Source: Bacteroidales bacterium (GTDB taxonomy: Bacteria; Bacteroidota; Bacteroidia; Bacteroidales; P3). From it: a DNA stretch of 64,000 bases. Position numbers and translations under genes: made by a program. The stretch is taken from contig JAFZDP010000001.1 in assembly GCA_017561155.1 (NCBI GenBank), positions 41,594 to 105,593 on the forward strand, written 5' to 3'. Position 1 is the first letter of the stretch, and each line of letters starts with the position of its first letter. This document shows positions 1 through 9,312 of the stretch, piece after piece. The notes below the pieces were generated by a model. That model did not search any database and was not told the origin of the DNA. It worked only from the letters and a program-made list of their open reading frames with translations.

Positions 1-1171
1 ATATCACGAAGGCGATATGATAAGTTTGAACGGTAGCAAAGGTTGGATTTATGATGGCAAAATAAAGATGATAAATGCAACAGAAAATCCAAACTTCCAA
101 AAGTTCATGGCTATAGTTGATGAATTCAGAAAAATAGGTGTGCGCACAAATGCCGATACTCCTGAAGATGCTCTTAATGCTATCAATTTTGGAGCAGAAG
201 GAATAGGATTGTTCCGTATAGAACATATGTTTTATGGAAAAAATAGTGAAGAGCCTTTGGCAAAACTTAGAAATATGATTTTGGCAAATAATACCCAAGA
301 AAGAATAGCAGCTCTTGACGAATTGGAACCATACATTGTTGAAGCAGCAAAAGGAACATTGAGAGTTATGGATGGTAAGCCTTTAACTTTTAGATTGATG
401 GACCCACCATTACACGAATTTATTCCTCAAGCCGAAGAAAAACAAAGAGAACTTGCAAGAGAACATAATATAAAGTTCGAAGAATTGCAAAAAAGAATAG
501 AAGAACTTCATGAGCAAAATCCGATGTTGGGTTCGCGTGGGGTACGTTTGGGAATCCTTTATCCGGAGATAACAGAGACACAATTTAGAGCCTTGTTCCA
601 AGCCACAGCCGAATTGATGTTAGAAGGATTGAATCCATGTTTGGAAATAATGGTGCCTCTTACAATGAATGTTAGAGAACTTAAACACCAAAAACTTATA
701 GCAAACAAAGTACAAGCCGAGATAGAAGCTCAATATAAAGTTAAGCTAACCTACCAATATGGAACAATGATTGAAACTCCGCGTGCTGCGTTGGTTGCAA
801 ACGAAATATCTGAGGTAGTGGATTTCTTCTCTTTTGGAACAAACGATTTAACTCAGATGACATTAGGATTCTCTCGCGATGATGTGAATTTGATAATTCA
901 TAAATATATAGAAGAAAAGATTATATATTACGATCCGTTTGAATCGTTAGATCAAAAAGGTGTAGGAGAATTGGTAAAAATAGGAACAGAACGTGGTAGA
1001 AGCACAAAAGTAAATCTTAAGTGTGGTATCTGCGGAGAACACGGAGGAGACCCTGCTTCGGTTGAATTCTGCTATAACATAGGATTGAATTATGTTTCAT
1101 GTTCGCCTTATCGTATACCGGTAGCCAGATTGGCAGCTGCTCAGGCCGCAATAAAGAGTTCGATTAATTAA
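1..1171 (+). CDS. ppdK: pyruvate, phosphate dikinase, C-terminal part (5' end outside window)
   Basis: This is the C-terminal part of the enzyme that interconverts pyruvate, ATP and Pi with PEP, AMP and PPi in the cytoplasm. The reading frame is open to the left edge (codons start at base 2), so the nucleotide-binding and phosphohistidine domains lie outside the window. What remains is the PEP/pyruvate TIM barrel: it shows GAEGIGLFRIEHMF, the GSRGVRLG motif, a TMIETPRAAL segment, SFGTNDLTQMT and the catalytic-cysteine region CGICGEHGGDP close to the C-terminus. These match PPDK rather than PEP synthase or PTS enzyme I, because the spacing and the FRIEHMF segment are PPDK-like. In Bacteroidales the enzyme usually serves glycolysis or gluconeogenesis. 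A strong hairpin terminator follows 13 bases after the stop, so it is probably the last gene of its transcript. Confidence 0.96.
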   Translation, partial: YHEGDMISLNGSKGWIYDGKIKMINATENPNFQKFMAIVDEFRKIGVRTNADTPEDALNAINFGAEGIGLFRIEHMFYGKNSEEPLAKLRNMILANNTQERIAALDELEPYIVEAAKGTLRVMDGKPLTFRLMDPPLHEFIPQAEEKQRELAREHNIKFEELQKRIEELHEQNPMLGSRGVRLGILYPEITETQFRALFQATAELMLEGLNPCLEIMVPLTMNVRELKHQKLIANKVQAEIEAQYKVKLTYQYGTMIETPRAALVANEISEVVDFFSFGTNDLTQMTLGFSRDDVNLIIHKYIEEKIIYYDPFESLDQKGVGELVKIGTERGRSTKVNLKCGICGEHGGDPASVEFCYNIGLNYVSCSPYRIPVARLAAAQAAIKSSIN

Positions 1172-1183
1172 CGATAAAAATAG

Positions 1184-1224
1184 AATGTAGAAAGCAACAT
1201 ATTGTTTTGCTTTCTACATTTTAA
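1184..1224 (+). terminator. hairpin terminator after ppdK
   Basis: A perfect 14-bp inverted repeat (AATGTAGAAAGCAA at 1184-1197 and its complement at 1207-1220) with a 9-base loop is followed by a short T-rich run. It lies between the ppdK stop and the next start. Confidence 0.8.
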
Positions 1225-1247
1225 ATATAAAAATACAATTTAAATAA

Positions 1248-3356
1248 ATGCACAAGAAAATGAATACATTATTGAAAACAGCATTAATTATGACTGCATT
1301 AGCCGTTAGTCCATTGTATGGACAAGAAAGTAATCCTCTACTTAGAGAATGGAAAACACCTCATCAAACACCTCCGTTTGCTGAAATTAAAACAGAACAT
1401 TATGTTCCGGCTGTAGAAAAAGGTATGGACGAAGCTCGTAAAAACATCGATGCAATAACATCTTCGACAGAAAAACCTACCTTTGAAAACACTATTCTTG
1501 CAATGGAAAAATCTATGGCTTTGTTGGATAAAGTTACATCGATTATGTTCAATATGAACGAAAGCAACACCAACGAAGAACTTCAAAAACTAGTGTTGAA
1601 AATATCTCCCGAATTGACTAGCTTTTCGAATAATATTTACATGAACGAAAAACTTTTTGAAAGAGTAAAAGCCGTTTATGAAGGCGAAGAAATGAAAAGG
1701 CTAAATGGAGAACAACGTATGTTGGTAGAAAAAACATACCGTGCTTTTTTGCGTACAGGTGCTACTTTAGATGCTGAAGCTAAAAAACAATATAAAGCAA
1801 ATGCAGAAGAGTTGGCAAAATTGTCGCAAAAATTTAAACAAAATGTATTGGCAGATAATAACAACTATTATATGCACATTACAAATAAAAAAGACTTGAA
1901 AGGTTTGCCTGAAAATGCAATAAAAAGTGCAGCAGACGAAGCTAAAAAGAGAAATTTGAAAGGTTGGGTAATAACATTGGACTACCCAAGTTATGGACCT
2001 TTTATGCAATATGCAGATAGCAGAGAGAAACGTCGTGAACTTTGGATTGCCTACAACAGCAAAGGAAATAGAGATAACGAAAACAACAATAACGAAATAA
2101 TACAAAAGATTTCTAATCTACGTTTGCAACAAGCTAATATATTAGGTTATAAAACTTATGCCGATTATATTTTGAGTGAAAGAATGGCAGAATCTACAGA
2201 AAATGTAGAACAATTCTTGAACGAACTATTGGAAAGTGCAATGCCGGTTGCAAAAGAAGATGTGAAAAAAGTAAGTGATTTTGCTAAAAAACAAGGAGCA
2301 AAATTTGAATTAGAACGTTGGGATTACTCTTACTATTCTGAAAAATTGAAAGAAGCAGAATATGCATTTAGTGGCGAAATGTTGCGTCCATATTTCCAAT
2401 TGGATAAAGTTCGTGATGGTATATTTAAATTGTTCGGTATGCTTTACGGACTTACTTTCAACGAAAATAGCGACATTCAAATATATCACCCTGATGTAAA
2501 AGCTTACGAAGTTTTTGATGGTTCTCGTTTTATGGGTGTGCTTTATTTGGATATGTACCCAAGAGCATCAAAACGTGGCGGTGCATGGAAAACATCTTTC
2601 CGTGGACAATATCGTGAAAACGGAATAGACACACGTCCATTGATACAAGTAGTATGTAACTTCTCAAAACCTGTAGGTGATACTCCAGCATTGTTATCGT
2701 TCGACGAAGTAGAAACATTCTTGCACGAAATGGGTCATGCTATACATGGAATGCTTTCTGATGTAACTTACGAAAGTATATCCGGAACAGCTACCTATCG
2801 CGACTTTGTGGAATTGCCATCTCAAATTATGGAAAACTGGGCTACAGAACCTGAATTTTTGAAAATGTTTGCTTACCACTACAGCACTAACGAACCTCTA
2901 CCAACAGAATATATAGACAAGTTGAAAGAAAGTGAAAACTTCAATTCGGGATACTACTGTGTACGTCAGTTGAGTTTAGGTCTTACAGATATGGCATACC
3001 ATACAATAAAAGAACCTACAACTTTGAAAGCTGAAGAAATTGAAAATGTAGCTATGGCTCCTGCTGAATTGTTGCCTCTTGTAAAAGGAACAACAACCAG
3101 TACTTCGTTCTCACATATATTTGCCGGTGGATATGCAGCCGGATATTACGGATACAAATGGGCCGAAGTTTTGGATGCTGATGCTTTCTCTATGTTCAAA
3201 CAAAATGGTATATTCGACAAAGCTACTGCTGAAAGATTCAGAAAAGAAGTTCTGTCGCAAGGTGGTACTAAACACCCGGCTGTTTTGTTTAGAAACTTTA
3301 TGGGTAGAGAACCTGACAATAAAGCGTTGTTAATACGTAGCGGATTTATAAAATAG
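1248..3356 (+). CDS. M3 family metallopeptidase (peptidyl-dipeptidase Dcp / oligopeptidase A type)
   Basis: This is a zinc metallopeptidase of family M3, about 702 residues, the usual length for Dcp/OpdA proteins. The zinc site HEMGH is at residues 493-497, followed about 25 residues later by ELPSQIMENW, which carries the third zinc ligand. The C-terminal FSHIFAGGYAAGYYGYKWAE block is also typical of M3 enzymes. The N-terminus has a signal peptide (basic MHKKMN, hydrophobic stretch, SPLYGQ), so the enzyme is likely periplasmic and trims short peptides. Two starts are possible, at 1248 and at an in-frame ATG at 1260; both keep the signal peptide. The gene stands alone between two hairpins. Choosing between dipeptidyl carboxypeptidase and oligopeptidase A activity is not possible from sequence alone. 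Confidence 0.95.
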   Translation: MHKKMNTLLKTALIMTALAVSPLYGQESNPLLREWKTPHQTPPFAEIKTEHYVPAVEKGMDEARKNIDAITSSTEKPTFENTILAMEKSMALLDKVTSIMFNMNESNTNEELQKLVLKISPELTSFSNNIYMNEKLFERVKAVYEGEEMKRLNGEQRMLVEKTYRAFLRTGATLDAEAKKQYKANAEELAKLSQKFKQNVLADNNNYYMHITNKKDLKGLPENAIKSAADEAKKRNLKGWVITLDYPSYGPFMQYADSREKRRELWIAYNSKGNRDNENNNNEIIQKISNLRLQQANILGYKTYADYILSERMAESTENVEQFLNELLESAMPVAKEDVKKVSDFAKKQGAKFELERWDYSYYSEKLKEAEYAFSGEMLRPYFQLDKVRDGIFKLFGMLYGLTFNENSDIQIYHPDVKAYEVFDGSRFMGVLYLDMYPRASKRGGAWKTSFRGQYRENGIDTRPLIQVVCNFSKPVGDTPALLSFDEVETFLHEMGHAIHGMLSDVTYESISGTATYRDFVELPSQIMENWATEPEFLKMFAYHYSTNEPLPTEYIDKLKESENFNSGYYCVRQLSLGLTDMAYHTIKEPTTLKAEEIENVAMAPAELLPLVKGTTTSTSFSHIFAGGYAAGYYGYKWAEVLDADAFSMFKQNGIFDKATAERFRKEVLSQGGTKHPAVLFRNFMGREPDNKALLIRSGFIK

Positions 3357-3402
3357 TTGCAATCATAACAAGGCGACTAAAAATGATATAACAAAAGTAT
3401 TG

Positions 3403-3451
3403 CTAGACCATAAACCTGACATAGATGTAGGGGGTATGGTCTAGTGAACTT
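3403..3451 (+). terminator. long hairpin, probable terminator between the M3 peptidase and ribF
   Basis: CTAGACCATA at 3403-3412 pairs perfectly with TATGGTCTAG at 3435-3444. The 22 bases between them can extend the stem (CCTGACA against TGTAGGG with one mismatch and one wobble), leaving a tiny loop. A short T-run (3450-3454) follows. The stem is longer than most terminators here. Confidence 0.55.
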
Positions 3452-3499
3452 TTTAAAAAGGAGTTACCAAACTAATACAAGAAAAATATTTTATTGCAA

Positions 3500-4444
3500 A
3501 TGAATGTACATAAATTAGACAATATTGCCAATTTGCCAGAAAATATAATTGTTACTATAGGTATGTTTGATGGGGTGCATTTGGGACATAAGAAGATACT
3601 GTCTTTTTTGAAGGATAAAGCAGCCGAAAATAAGATGACACCAGTTGTTGTTACCTTCAACAAACATCCCAGACTTGTGCTAAACAACGATGCAAAATCC
3701 TTAAAGTTGCTAAACACAGAGGAGGAACGTTATAGAATATTGGAGCATTACGGAATTGATAATGTTGTAGAAGTTGATTTTACTCCGGAGATAGCCGAAC
3801 TGTCTACCTATTATTTCACAAAGCAATATTTGGTAGATTTGTTGAAAATAAAAGGATTGGTTTTGGGGTACGACAATATGTTTGGTAACAAGAAAATAAA
3901 CGACTTTCACCGAATATTTGAACTAGCCAAAGAGTACAACTTTTTTATAGAAGAGTGTTCTCCCTATGTACACAATGGCATAGATGTAAGCTCGACACAA
4001 ATACGAAATGCTTTGAATAATGGAAATATAGACTTGGCAAATAATATGTTGGGTTATGACTATTTTGCCAAGGGATGTATTATAAAAGGCAGACAAATAG
4101 GTAGAACTATAGGTTTTCCGACAGCAAATATCGAACTTAACAATCACCTGAAAATGTTGCCTAAAGAAGGTGTATACGCAACTGTTATCACCTTGAATGG
4201 AACCAGCTATGTAGGTATGGCAAATATTGGTACTCAGCCAACATTTGAATCGTACAAGCCAACATTCGAAATACATATTATAGACTTTGTGGGCGATATA
4301 TACGGACAATCTATAAAAGTATACTTTATAGAACGGATAAGAGATATACAAAAGTTTGACAATGCCCAATCGTTGATGAAGCAATTGGAATTGGACAAAG
4401 AATTGTGTTTGAAAATTATCGGAAAGAGAAATTCCTATGAATAA
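3500..4444 (+). CDS. ribF: bifunctional riboflavin kinase / FAD synthetase
   Basis: The protein makes FMN from riboflavin and then FAD from FMN. The N-terminal nucleotidyltransferase half begins with TIGMFDGVHLGHKKIL, containing the GxFDGxHxGH nucleotide-binding motif, and has SSTQIRNAL near residue 170. The C-terminal flavokinase domain starts around residue 185 and carries GRTIGFPTANIEL and GVYATVI. Length (314 aa) is normal. The frame is open to a TTG at 3494, but ATG at 3500 gives the usual short N-terminus and is chosen here. The last 8 bases overlap the next gene, so the two are probably co-transcribed and translationally coupled. Confidence 0.95.
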   Translation: MNVHKLDNIANLPENIIVTIGMFDGVHLGHKKILSFLKDKAAENKMTPVVVTFNKHPRLVLNNDAKSLKLLNTEEERYRILEHYGIDNVVEVDFTPEIAELSTYYFTKQYLVDLLKIKGLVLGYDNMFGNKKINDFHRIFELAKEYNFFIEECSPYVHNGIDVSSTQIRNALNNGNIDLANNMLGYDYFAKGCIIKGRQIGRTIGFPTANIELNNHLKMLPKEGVYATVITLNGTSYVGMANIGTQPTFESYKPTFEIHIIDFVGDIYGQSIKVYFIERIRDIQKFDNAQSLMKQLELDKELCLKIIGKRNSYE

Positions 4445-5009
4445 AAGAAGGTTCTTTTTGTTGATGTTTTTTTTGCCAATGATGGTTTTTGCACAATATG
4501 ATTATATATACAAATCGTTAGAAGAGGTTAAATGTCCGGATAGTGTGTATGTGCTTTCGTTGACAAAACATAAGTTAGATACATTTCCTATTCAGATATT
4601 GGACTATAGAAACCTTCGAGAGCTAGATCTAAGCAAGAATAGAATAAAGTTTTTGCCAAAAGATATTTACAAACTGGAAAATCTGGAAGTTCTTAATATG
4701 GATAGAAATCGTTTGCAATATCTGCCTGCGGAAATCGGGTTGTTGAGCAAACTGAAAGTGTTGCGGTTGAGTAGAAACAGACTATACGATTTGCCGGACG
4801 AAATTGGGTACTTGTCTAACTTGAAACAGTTGATACTATGGTCTAATGGAATAAAAACTTTTCCATCGACATTTGCAAATCTTAATGAAACCATAGAGTT
4901 TATCGACCTAAGGGATAGTCCGATGATGCTGTACGACGACCAACAAGCTATAAAGGAAATGCTGCCAAAACCACAGATAAAAATGGATAAAGTATGTAAT
5001 TGTAGATAG
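4437..5009 (+). CDS. secreted leucine-rich repeat protein
   Basis: A 190-aa protein with a signal peptide (MNKRRFFLLMFFLPMMVFAQ) and four to five leucine-rich repeats of about 23 residues between residues 45 and 150, of the form LxxLxLSxNRLxxLPxEIxxL. This is the plain bacterial/plant-type LRR pattern, not the BspA type seen at 9.3 kb. A short C-terminal part (about residues 155-190) ends in VCNCR. It starts inside the 3' end of ribF (8-bp overlap) and is followed by a terminator, so it is the last gene of that small operon. LRR folds usually bind other proteins; no partner can be named. It has no lipobox or T9SS domain, so a periplasmic location is likely. Confidence 0.85.
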   Translation: MNKRRFFLLMFFLPMMVFAQYDYIYKSLEEVKCPDSVYVLSLTKHKLDTFPIQILDYRNLRELDLSKNRIKFLPKDIYKLENLEVLNMDRNRLQYLPAEIGLLSKLKVLRLSRNRLYDLPDEIGYLSNLKQLILWSNGIKTFPSTFANLNETIEFIDLRDSPMMLYDDQQAIKEMLPKPQIKMDKVCNCR

Positions 5010-5037
5010 CGTATCTATAGTGCTTATACGAAATAAT

Positions 5038-5076
5038 AAAGGGCAAAAAGTAAGTGAAAACTTCTCTTTGCCCTTT
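5038..5076. terminator. bidirectional terminator between convergent genes
   Basis: AAAGGGCAAA (5038-5047) pairs with TTTGCCCTTT (5067-5076). It sits between the converging LRR gene and alaS, with A-runs and T-runs suited to both strands. Confidence 0.8.
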
Positions 5077-5102
5077 GTTGTATATATTCTATAGGTTAGA
5101 AT

Positions 5103-7703
5103 TTATTCTTCTATTATGCCTTTGGCAACGTTGATGGCATTTTGCAATCCTGCCAAGTTTTTACCTCCGGCAGTAGCGAAAAACGGTTGTCCGCCACCAC
5201 CACCTTGTATTTCTTTACCGGCTTGACGAACTATGTTCGAAGCATTTTTACCTGCATCAACGCGGTTCTGACCAAGTACAACCAATAGCGATGGCTTGTC
5301 GGCAAATGCACTTCCCAATATTATAGCCATATCCGGATTTTCGATGCGTAGCATTAGTAGCATATCTTTCAGCATGTTCAAATCCATGTCTAATTGCTCT
5401 ACTACCAAATTGTTTGCAGCGTTTAGTTTTTCTACAAATGTCTTTTTCATAGCCATAGCTTGTTCTTGTTGGAATTTTGCTATGTCTTTTTGTAGAGCCG
5501 AGTTGTCGTCCATTAGCTTTTGAATGGCGGCAGTCATATCTTTAGGGTTCTTAAGTAGCTCTTTCAAGCTATCTATTTGGTCTTGCATTGTATCGGCATA
5601 TTTTTCGGCTTCTATTCCGGTAACGGCTTCTATACGACGCATGCCGGCAGCTATAGCCGATTCGGCTACAATGCGGAAACTACCTATATTTCCTGTTGCT
5701 GAAGCATGTGTTCCTCCACAGAATTCTACAGAGTCGGCATATTTTACCACGCGAACCACTTCGCCGTATTTTTCGCCAAACAATGCCATAGCTCCAAGTT
5801 TTTGTGCTTCGGCGATAGGCATAGCACGATGTTCTTCCAATTGTATGTTCATGCGTATGTCCGCATTTACCATTTGTTCTACTTGGCGTATTTCTTCGCG
5901 AGTAAGTTTTGCAAAGTGCGAAAAGTCGAAACGCAAACGCATATCATCAACCGACGAACCTTTTTGTTCTACATGTGTACCCAATACATTGCGTAGTGCT
6001 TTGTGCAATAAGTGGGTTGCGGTGTGGTTGTTTTCGGTGCGACGACGTTTGTCTTCGTCTACTTTGGCTGTAAAAGTCAAAGATGTGTCGGATGGTAGTT
6101 CTGTGGTTAGATGAACTATAAGGTTGTTTTCTTTCTTGGTGTCGAATATTCTTATTTTTTCTTCGCCACATATCAACCAACCTTTATCGCCTGCTTGTCC
6201 ACCACCTTCGCCGTAGAATGGTGTTTGATCGAATACTAGTTGATAGAATTCTTTGTCTTTGGTTTTTACTTTGCGATAACGCAATATTTCTACATCGGCA
6301 TACAACGAATCGTAACCGATAAATTGTTCTTCTTGTCCGTTGTGTACGTTTACCCAGTCGTCGGTATCAACAGAAGCGGCAGCACGAGAACGTTCTTTTT
6401 GTTCTGCCAATCCTTTTTGGAAACCTTCCATATCTACGGTTCTGCCGTTTTCTTTTGCCATAAGTTCGGTAAGGTCGATTGGGAAACCATAGGTGTCGAA
6501 TAGTTCGAAAGCAAAGGCTCCGTCTATCACGTTGTTCGAATTGTCGGCTATGTATTTTTCAAACTTGATGATACCATTGGATAATGTACGCAAAAACGAT
6601 TGTTCTTCTTCCAATATTATACGTTGGATAAGGTCTTGTTGTTTTTTCAATTCTTCGAACTGACCACCCATTTGCTCTACCAATGTAGGTACAAGGCTGT
6701 GGATGAATGGTTCTTTAAAGTTCAAGAAAGTGTAGCCATAACGTACTGCTCTACGCAAAATGCGGCGTATAACGTATCCTGCTTTGGCATTTGATGGTAG
6801 CTGACCATCGGCTATAGAGAACGATACAGCGCGCAAGTGGTCGGCACATACACGCATAGCTACATCGGCTTTTTCGTTGTTGCCGTATTGCATATTGGCT
6901 TTGCGTGCTATTTCTTGGATAAGTGGTTGGAAAACGTCGGTGTCGTAGTTGGACTGTTTACCTTGCATTACCATACACAAACGTTCAAACCCCATACCTG
7001 TATCTACGTGTTTGGCAGGCAATGCTTCCAATGTTCCGTTGGCCAAACGATTGTATTGCATAAATACAAGGTTCCATATTTCGATTACTTGAGGGTGGTC
7101 TTTGTTTACCAAATCTTTGCCGGGTGTTTTGGCTTTTTCTTCGGCCGAACGTATGTCAACATGTATTTCCGAACAAGGACCGCATGGACCTTGGTCGCCC
7201 ATTTCCCAAAAGTTATCTTTCTTGCTTCCCAAAAGAATACGTTCTTCGGCTATGTGTTCTTTCCAAAATTCGTAGGCTTCCATATCTTTGCCAAGCCCTT
7301 CTTTGTCGTCGCCACCAAATACTGTAACGTATAGGCACGATTTGTCTATCTTAAGAACTTCGGTCAAAAATTCCCAACCCCATGCTATTGCTTCTTTTTT
7401 AAAGTAGTCGCCAAACGACCAGTTGCCAAGCATTTCGAACATGGTGTGGTGGTATGTATCGTGGCCTACTTCCTCCAAGTCGTTGTGTTTTCCGCTTACA
7501 CGCAAACATTTTTGCGAGTCCGCAATACGTGGATACTTGGTAGGGGCATTGCCCAAAAATATGTCTTTAAACTGATTCATACCCGCATTGGTAAACATCA
7601 ATGTGGGGTCGTTTTTTACCACCATAGGGGCCGATGGTACTATATGGTGATTCTTCGATTCGAAAAATCGTAAAAACTCTTGTCGTAATTCGTTTGAAGT
7701 CAT
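5103..7703 (-). CDS. alaS: alanine--tRNA ligase
   Basis: Class II aminoacyl-tRNA synthetase that charges tRNA-Ala. All domains are present over 866 aa, the usual length. The N-terminal catalytic core begins MTSNELRQEFLRFFESKNH with PTLMFTNAGMNQFKDIFLG and HVDTGMGFERL. The editing domain carries the zinc-site residues in HTATHLLHKALR and CGGTHA. The C-terminal region ends with the glycine-rich GGGGGQPFFATAGG (DHHA1-type) segment. The start ATG is 7701-7703. It is a single-gene unit converging on the LRR gene. I see no good TAnnTTTG promoter in the 240 bases upstream. Confidence 0.98.
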   Translation of the reverse strand: MTSNELRQEFLRFFESKNHHIVPSAPMVVKNDPTLMFTNAGMNQFKDIFLGNAPTKYPRIADSQKCLRVSGKHNDLEEVGHDTYHHTMFEMLGNWSFGDYFKKEAIAWGWEFLTEVLKIDKSCLYVTVFGGDDKEGLGKDMEAYEFWKEHIAEERILLGSKKDNFWEMGDQGPCGPCSEIHVDIRSAEEKAKTPGKDLVNKDHPQVIEIWNLVFMQYNRLANGTLEALPAKHVDTGMGFERLCMVMQGKQSNYDTDVFQPLIQEIARKANMQYGNNEKADVAMRVCADHLRAVSFSIADGQLPSNAKAGYVIRRILRRAVRYGYTFLNFKEPFIHSLVPTLVEQMGGQFEELKKQQDLIQRIILEEEQSFLRTLSNGIIKFEKYIADNSNNVIDGAFAFELFDTYGFPIDLTELMAKENGRTVDMEGFQKGLAEQKERSRAAASVDTDDWVNVHNGQEEQFIGYDSLYADVEILRYRKVKTKDKEFYQLVFDQTPFYGEGGGQAGDKGWLICGEEKIRIFDTKKENNLIVHLTTELPSDTSLTFTAKVDEDKRRRTENNHTATHLLHKALRNVLGTHVEQKGSSVDDMRLRFDFSHFAKLTREEIRQVEQMVNADIRMNIQLEEHRAMPIAEAQKLGAMALFGEKYGEVVRVVKYADSVEFCGGTHASATGNIGSFRIVAESAIAAGMRRIEAVTGIEAEKYADTMQDQIDSLKELLKNPKDMTAAIQKLMDDNSALQKDIAKFQQEQAMAMKKTFVEKLNAANNLVVEQLDMDLNMLKDMLLMLRIENPDMAIILGSAFADKPSLLVVLGQNRVDAGKNASNIVRQAGKEIQGGGGGQPFFATAGGKNLAGLQNAINVAKGIIEE

Positions 7704-7945
7704 TATCTATATATTATATTGTTTTACTATTTAGTTAGTGTGTTGCTACCCTATTTGGCACAAAACATCACGTCGGACAAGATAACACATTTTTGTACTT
7801 TTTATTGTATGAAATGTTTATTTTTTTTGATGTTCTTCTCTTTGAAAAACAAAGTTGTAATGCGTATGTATGTAGGGGCAAAGTTGCGGTGGTGGCTTTT
7901 TCTGTTTATGTAGTGTCGGCTTTGGCCGAAAGGCTTTGGGTAAAT

Positions 7946-8551
7946 CTATTGGGTGGAAGAGGGAATTATGTACAAAAGTTTGCTTGCACGGTCGTAGCAA
8001 AGTCGGTTTTTGTTTTGCTCGAACCACTCTGAATAAAAGTCGAAAAACATGCGGTTGAACCATATTGCTCCAACGTAATTTCCATCGGGTTCGGTGGTGT
8101 GACCGGATATAAGGTCAAGGTTGTTTATTAGGCAGCGAATATCGTTGTACATTTCTTCGTAGCAGTGTAGAGTGTAGCAACTATCTATTATTTCCAATCT
8201 GCGATTGAATACAATTTGTGCATATTCGTTGTTGCACAGGCATGTATCGTTGCTGTTTGTCAGGCTCGCAATAATGTCTTTCATCTGTGCTTCGCTCATA
8301 AGTTTTATGCCAAATGCGGTGTCGGTAATGCACGATGGTGTGACTTTGAGCTGTGGAGTGATAAATATTTCGTTATATTTCTTCGTGTCAAACGATATAC
8401 CCTTTGTGCCTTTTAGCTCTAAAACATTACTTTTTCTCCGGCTGTTGTTTGTGGTTTGTGCAAATACATTTTGCACTTGCAGCACGCAGCATACTGCAAA
8501 AAGTAGAAATATTCTTGAGCTTATGTTATGTTTATTGGCTTTTCTGTGCAT
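7946..8551 (-). CDS. secreted protein of unknown function
   Basis: A 201-aa protein with a clear signal peptide (hydrophobic IFLLFAVCCVLQVQ, then NVFAQ). I do not recognise the family. The mature part has several cysteines (CITD, CLCNNE, SCYTLHCYEE, RCLINN), which could form disulphides in the periplasm, and an aromatic C-terminal half (FNRMFFDFYSEWFEQ). The gene is alone: a 242-bp gap separates it from alaS and a long repeat array lies upstream. Upstream on the minus strand, GTACTTTG (complement of 8632-8639) is an imperfect -7 box 80 bases from the start. It looks like a real gene because of the signal peptide and normal codon use; its role cannot be stated. Confidence 0.7.
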   Translation of the reverse strand: MHRKANKHNISSRIFLLFAVCCVLQVQNVFAQTTNNSRRKSNVLELKGTKGISFDTKKYNEIFITPQLKVTPSCITDTAFGIKLMSEAQMKDIIASLTNSNDTCLCNNEYAQIVFNRRLEIIDSCYTLHCYEEMYNDIRCLINNLDLISGHTTEPDGNYVGAIWFNRMFFDFYSEWFEQNKNRLCYDRASKLLYIIPSSTQ

Positions 8552-8700
8552 GTTGTTTTTATATGTTTTGTTTGTTTTACTTTTGATAATCAGTAGAAAG
8601 AAACAATTGTTTGTCCGGCACTACTTATCTGCAAAGTACGGAAAAATTATCGATATACGCAAGATGTTTAGGTGAAAACAGCCTTGTGTTTGCTCGGATC

Positions 8701-9029
8701 AATAACATATATATGTTGTTGAAATAACCTATATATCTTATTTGAATAACCTATATATCTTATTTTGCTAATGTATATATGTTATTTTAGAGTAGGAAAT
8801 ATATCTCTTTTGGGGTGAAGTTAAATGTTAAAGGAAAAATAGAAATGTTAAATACAATATCTAAGTATGGCCTTTTTAAGTGCAAAACCCCATAGTTTTG
8901 CCCCCTAAGTATGGGAGTTTCGATGCCTAAACCATATAGTTTCATCGTGAGAACACCCGGGTTTCATCGTGATGACGGTATACTGTCGTCGCGATGATGG
9001 TATACCGTCATCGCGAAGCAGTGTGGAAT
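8701..9029. repeat. mosaic array of 22-23 bp near-palindromic tandem units
   Basis: Two unit families follow one another. Family A (8701-8790, plus a decayed copy to 8813) has units of 21-23 bp built around TATATAT, for example AATAACCTATATATCTTATT at 8723 and 8745. After about 60 bases of looser sequence, family B runs in a 22-23 bp phase from 8873: units at 8873, 8896, 8918, 8940, 8962, 8984 and 9006. The last ones contain CGATGACGGTATAC and pair with each other around GTATAC. The array fills the gap between a minus-strand gene start (8551) and a minus-strand gene end (9313). It holds no open frame. Confidence 0.8.
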
Positions 9030-9262
9030 ACATCTCCAAAGCATTTTTTGTGAAAAGTGATAGAGGTAATATTTGTTGATAATCAGGTGTTTTTGTTTCT
9101 AAAGTCTTCGTAGCTTAAATATTTGCCGGCCGATGATATTTTGTGCGCAAATACGCCGTTTTTCGCGTTAAATCAACCGTAGTTAATATATGGTAATTTT
9201 ATTATTTTGTTAATGGAATTTTAGGTATAAAATAGGGTGGGAGATACGTGCTGCATACACTG
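9030..9262. other. AT-rich intergenic remainder without recognisable content
   Basis: Between the repeat array and the terminator of the BspA-like gene I see no open frame, RNA gene or further unit of the 22-bp array. Confidence 0.5.
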
Positions 9263-9270
9263 CGAAAACA

Positions 9271-9305
9271 AAAAAGTCGCAGCTTGTACTGCGACTTTTT
9301 TCGTT
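9271..9305 (-). terminator. terminator of the BspA-like gene
   Basis: AAAAAGTCGCAG (9271-9282) pairs with CTGCGACTTTTT (9289-9300) around a 6-base loop. On the minus strand the stem is followed by a T-run, 8 bases after the stop codon. Confidence 0.85.
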
Positions 9306-9312
9306 TTATAAG

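Noticed and set aside
3403..3499. FMN riboswitch before ribF
   Set aside because: The conserved RFN-element bases are absent; only a hairpin is visible.
5296..7334. Several long open frames on the plus strand opposite alaS
   Set aside because: alaS is intact on the minus strand over the whole stretch; the opposite frames encode no known motif and arise from its codon pattern.
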